From an uncultured Clostridia bacterium (lineage in GTDB: Bacteria > Bacillota > Clostridia > Oscillospirales > Ruminococcaceae), in assembly GCA_947165805.1 (NCBI GenBank), contig CAMVBT010000133.1:1-6937 (forward strand): 6,937 nt of DNA. Reading direction: 5' to 3'. The notes under the pieces are model-generated. The model did no database searches. It was given only the letters and a program-made list of their open reading frames with translations, and had not been told where the DNA came from. This document shows, in pieces, positions 6,310-6,937 of this stretch. How positions within the stretch are numbered: the stretch's first letter is position 1; the number at the start of each line of letters is the position of its first letter. The position numbers and the translations under genes are program-made.

Positions 6310-6338
6310 TTGATTGTTAACGAGTTTTGTGGTATAAT
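6310..6338 (+). promoter_or_regulatory. Extended -10 sigma-A promoter for the secreted protein gene
   Basis: TTGATT at 6310-6315, a 17-nt spacer and a perfect TATAAT at 6333-6338 preceded by TGG, giving the extended -10 form TGnTATAAT. The predicted start near 6345 leaves an untranslated leader of about 110 nt before the ATG at 6455. The position right after the methylase remnant suggests that this marks the edge of the intact neighbouring gene unit. Confidence 0.75.
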
Positions 6339-6365
6339 ATTGCAGTATACCCAAAAACTTGCTGA

Positions 6366-6423
6366 ACCGTGAGCTTTACAGAAAAATCAAGTCAATGGAC
6401 AGGGACGCAATGGAGCCCACGTT
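6366..6423 (+). other. Possible stem closing the leader of the secreted protein gene
   Basis: CGTG-A-GCT (6368-6375) can pair with AGC-C-CACG (6414-6421): seven pairs with one A-C mismatch, extended by AA/TT with a bulge. It encloses about 38 nt inside the ~110-nt leader. A closed stem in a long leader could be regulatory, but the pairing is modest and I recognise no riboswitch class. The segment contains AGGGACGCAA, which recalls c-di-GMP-I riboswitches, but the other conserved blocks are missing. Confidence 0.2.
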
Positions 6424-6454
6424 AAATAACATAAATGAATTTGAAGGAGAAAAT

Positions 6455-6937
6455 ATGAACATTAGAAAAAAGGCTGCGGCTCTTATCATTTCTGCCGCTC
6501 TGTCATTTACCGGAGTAGTCGGGGCGACAAGCGCTCTGACAGTAGCGGCATCTGCGGCGCAGGTGAGCATATCAGCTTCACACAGCCCGGGCGCCTACAT
6601 GAACGCCTTTACGCTCAAATTCGAAAAGGACAAGAACACAAAGCTCTATTATACGACGAACGGTGAAAAGCCCACAACGTCTTCTCAGGCTTTTTCCGAC
6701 GAGGGCCTGAAGATAAAGAAGACCGCCACTGTGCGCATTCTGGCGGTAAAGGGCAGTTCAAAGAGCTATTATACCTACGACTATTTTATCTCGGGCTGCG
6801 GGAATCTGTACGATCTCAAAAGCAAATACTATTACAGCAAGCTTTCCGGCAAAGCAAAAAAAGCCTATGAGCGTATTGTCGAGGCTCTCGACAACAGAAG
6901 CGAGACAGTAAGGCTCGCTGATCTCGAGATATCCTTC
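6455..6937 (+). CDS. Secreted protein with chitobiase C-terminal-like domain (3' truncated by window)
   Basis: An open frame of 161 codons runs off the window end. The start ATG is set by AAGGAG (6444-6449), 5 nt upstream. Residues 1-35 form a Sec signal peptide: NIRKK basic head, hydrophobic AAALIISAALSFTGVVGA and a likely cleavage after ASA or ASAA (34-35). Residues ~36-112 resemble a CHB_HEX_C-type beta repeat: VSISASHSPGAYMNAFTLKF, then LYYTTNGEKPTTSSQAF, and TVRILAVKG. Residues ~118-150 (LYDLKSKYYYSKLSGKAKKAYERI) look like the helical lead-in that, in many clostridial exported proteins, precedes a transglutaminase-like domain; the decisive part lies outside the window. It should act at the cell surface or outside the cell. 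It has its own promoter and faces away from the graveyard. Confidence 0.85.
   Translation, partial: MNIRKKAAALIISAALSFTGVVGATSALTVAASAAQVSISASHSPGAYMNAFTLKFEKDKNTKLYYTTNGEKPTTSSQAFSDEGLKIKKTATVRILAVKGSSKSYYTYDYFISGCGNLYDLKSKYYYSKLSGKAKKAYERIVEALDNRSETVRLADLEISF

Noticed and set aside
6399..6420. c-di-GMP-I (GEMM) riboswitch suggested by GGGACGCAA
   Set aside because: The tetraloop, its receptor and the AAACC-type conserved blocks are absent, and the distances do not fit. A short match only.

Overview
The window looks like chromosomal DNA of an anaerobic gut or rumen Firmicute, most likely an Oscillospiraceae/Ruminococcus-type bacterium. This is inferred from AGGAGG-type ribosome binding sites, sigma-A-type promoters, a plant-polysaccharide glycosidase of family GH127, a DUF6076 remnant and a secreted protein with a chitobiase C-terminal-like repeat. 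No rRNA or other taxonomic marker is present, so the assignment is tentative.

Layout. (1) Positions 1-2172, plus strand: a tight three-gene operon encoding the C-terminal ~350 residues of an iron-dependent YqhD/butanol-type alcohol dehydrogenase, a small antibiotic-biosynthesis-monooxygenase (ABM/YgiN-like) protein, and a carboxymuconolactone decarboxylase-cupin fusion. Together they look like a redox or reactive-carbonyl housekeeping module. (2) Positions 2251-5250, minus strand: a glycosidase operon. An almost ideal promoter (TTGACA, 17 bp, TATAAT) with a LacI/CcpA-type operator just after the start point drives an intact GH127 beta-L-arabinofuranosidase. A GH59 (galactocerebrosidase-family) gene follows after 24 nt, but it survives only as three out-of-frame pieces that have lost most of the catalytic barrel. 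(3) Positions 5360-6240: a gene graveyard. The C-terminal part of a DUF6076 zinc-finger-like gene (minus) and the C-terminal part of a phage-type DNA cytosine methylase (plus) lie head to head, both without their 5' parts. (4) Positions 6310-6937, plus strand: an extended -10 promoter, a ~110-nt leader and the N-terminal 161 codons of a secreted protein.

The most interesting observation is in the graveyard. Each dead gene carries, in the sense orientation, an insertion of about 70 bp with the same architecture: a small hairpin with an AGGA loop, then a 9-bp stem, an asymmetric internal loop (CAAAG on one side, seven A-rich bases on the other), a 6-bp GC stem with a 5-6 nt loop, and a GATAYG tail. 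The stems differ between the copies at seven positions, and pairing is preserved at every one. That is the pattern expected of a mobile, structurally constrained miniature element (MITE-like DNA hairpin or structured RNA) and not of a simple sequence repeat. I do not recognise it as a named family.
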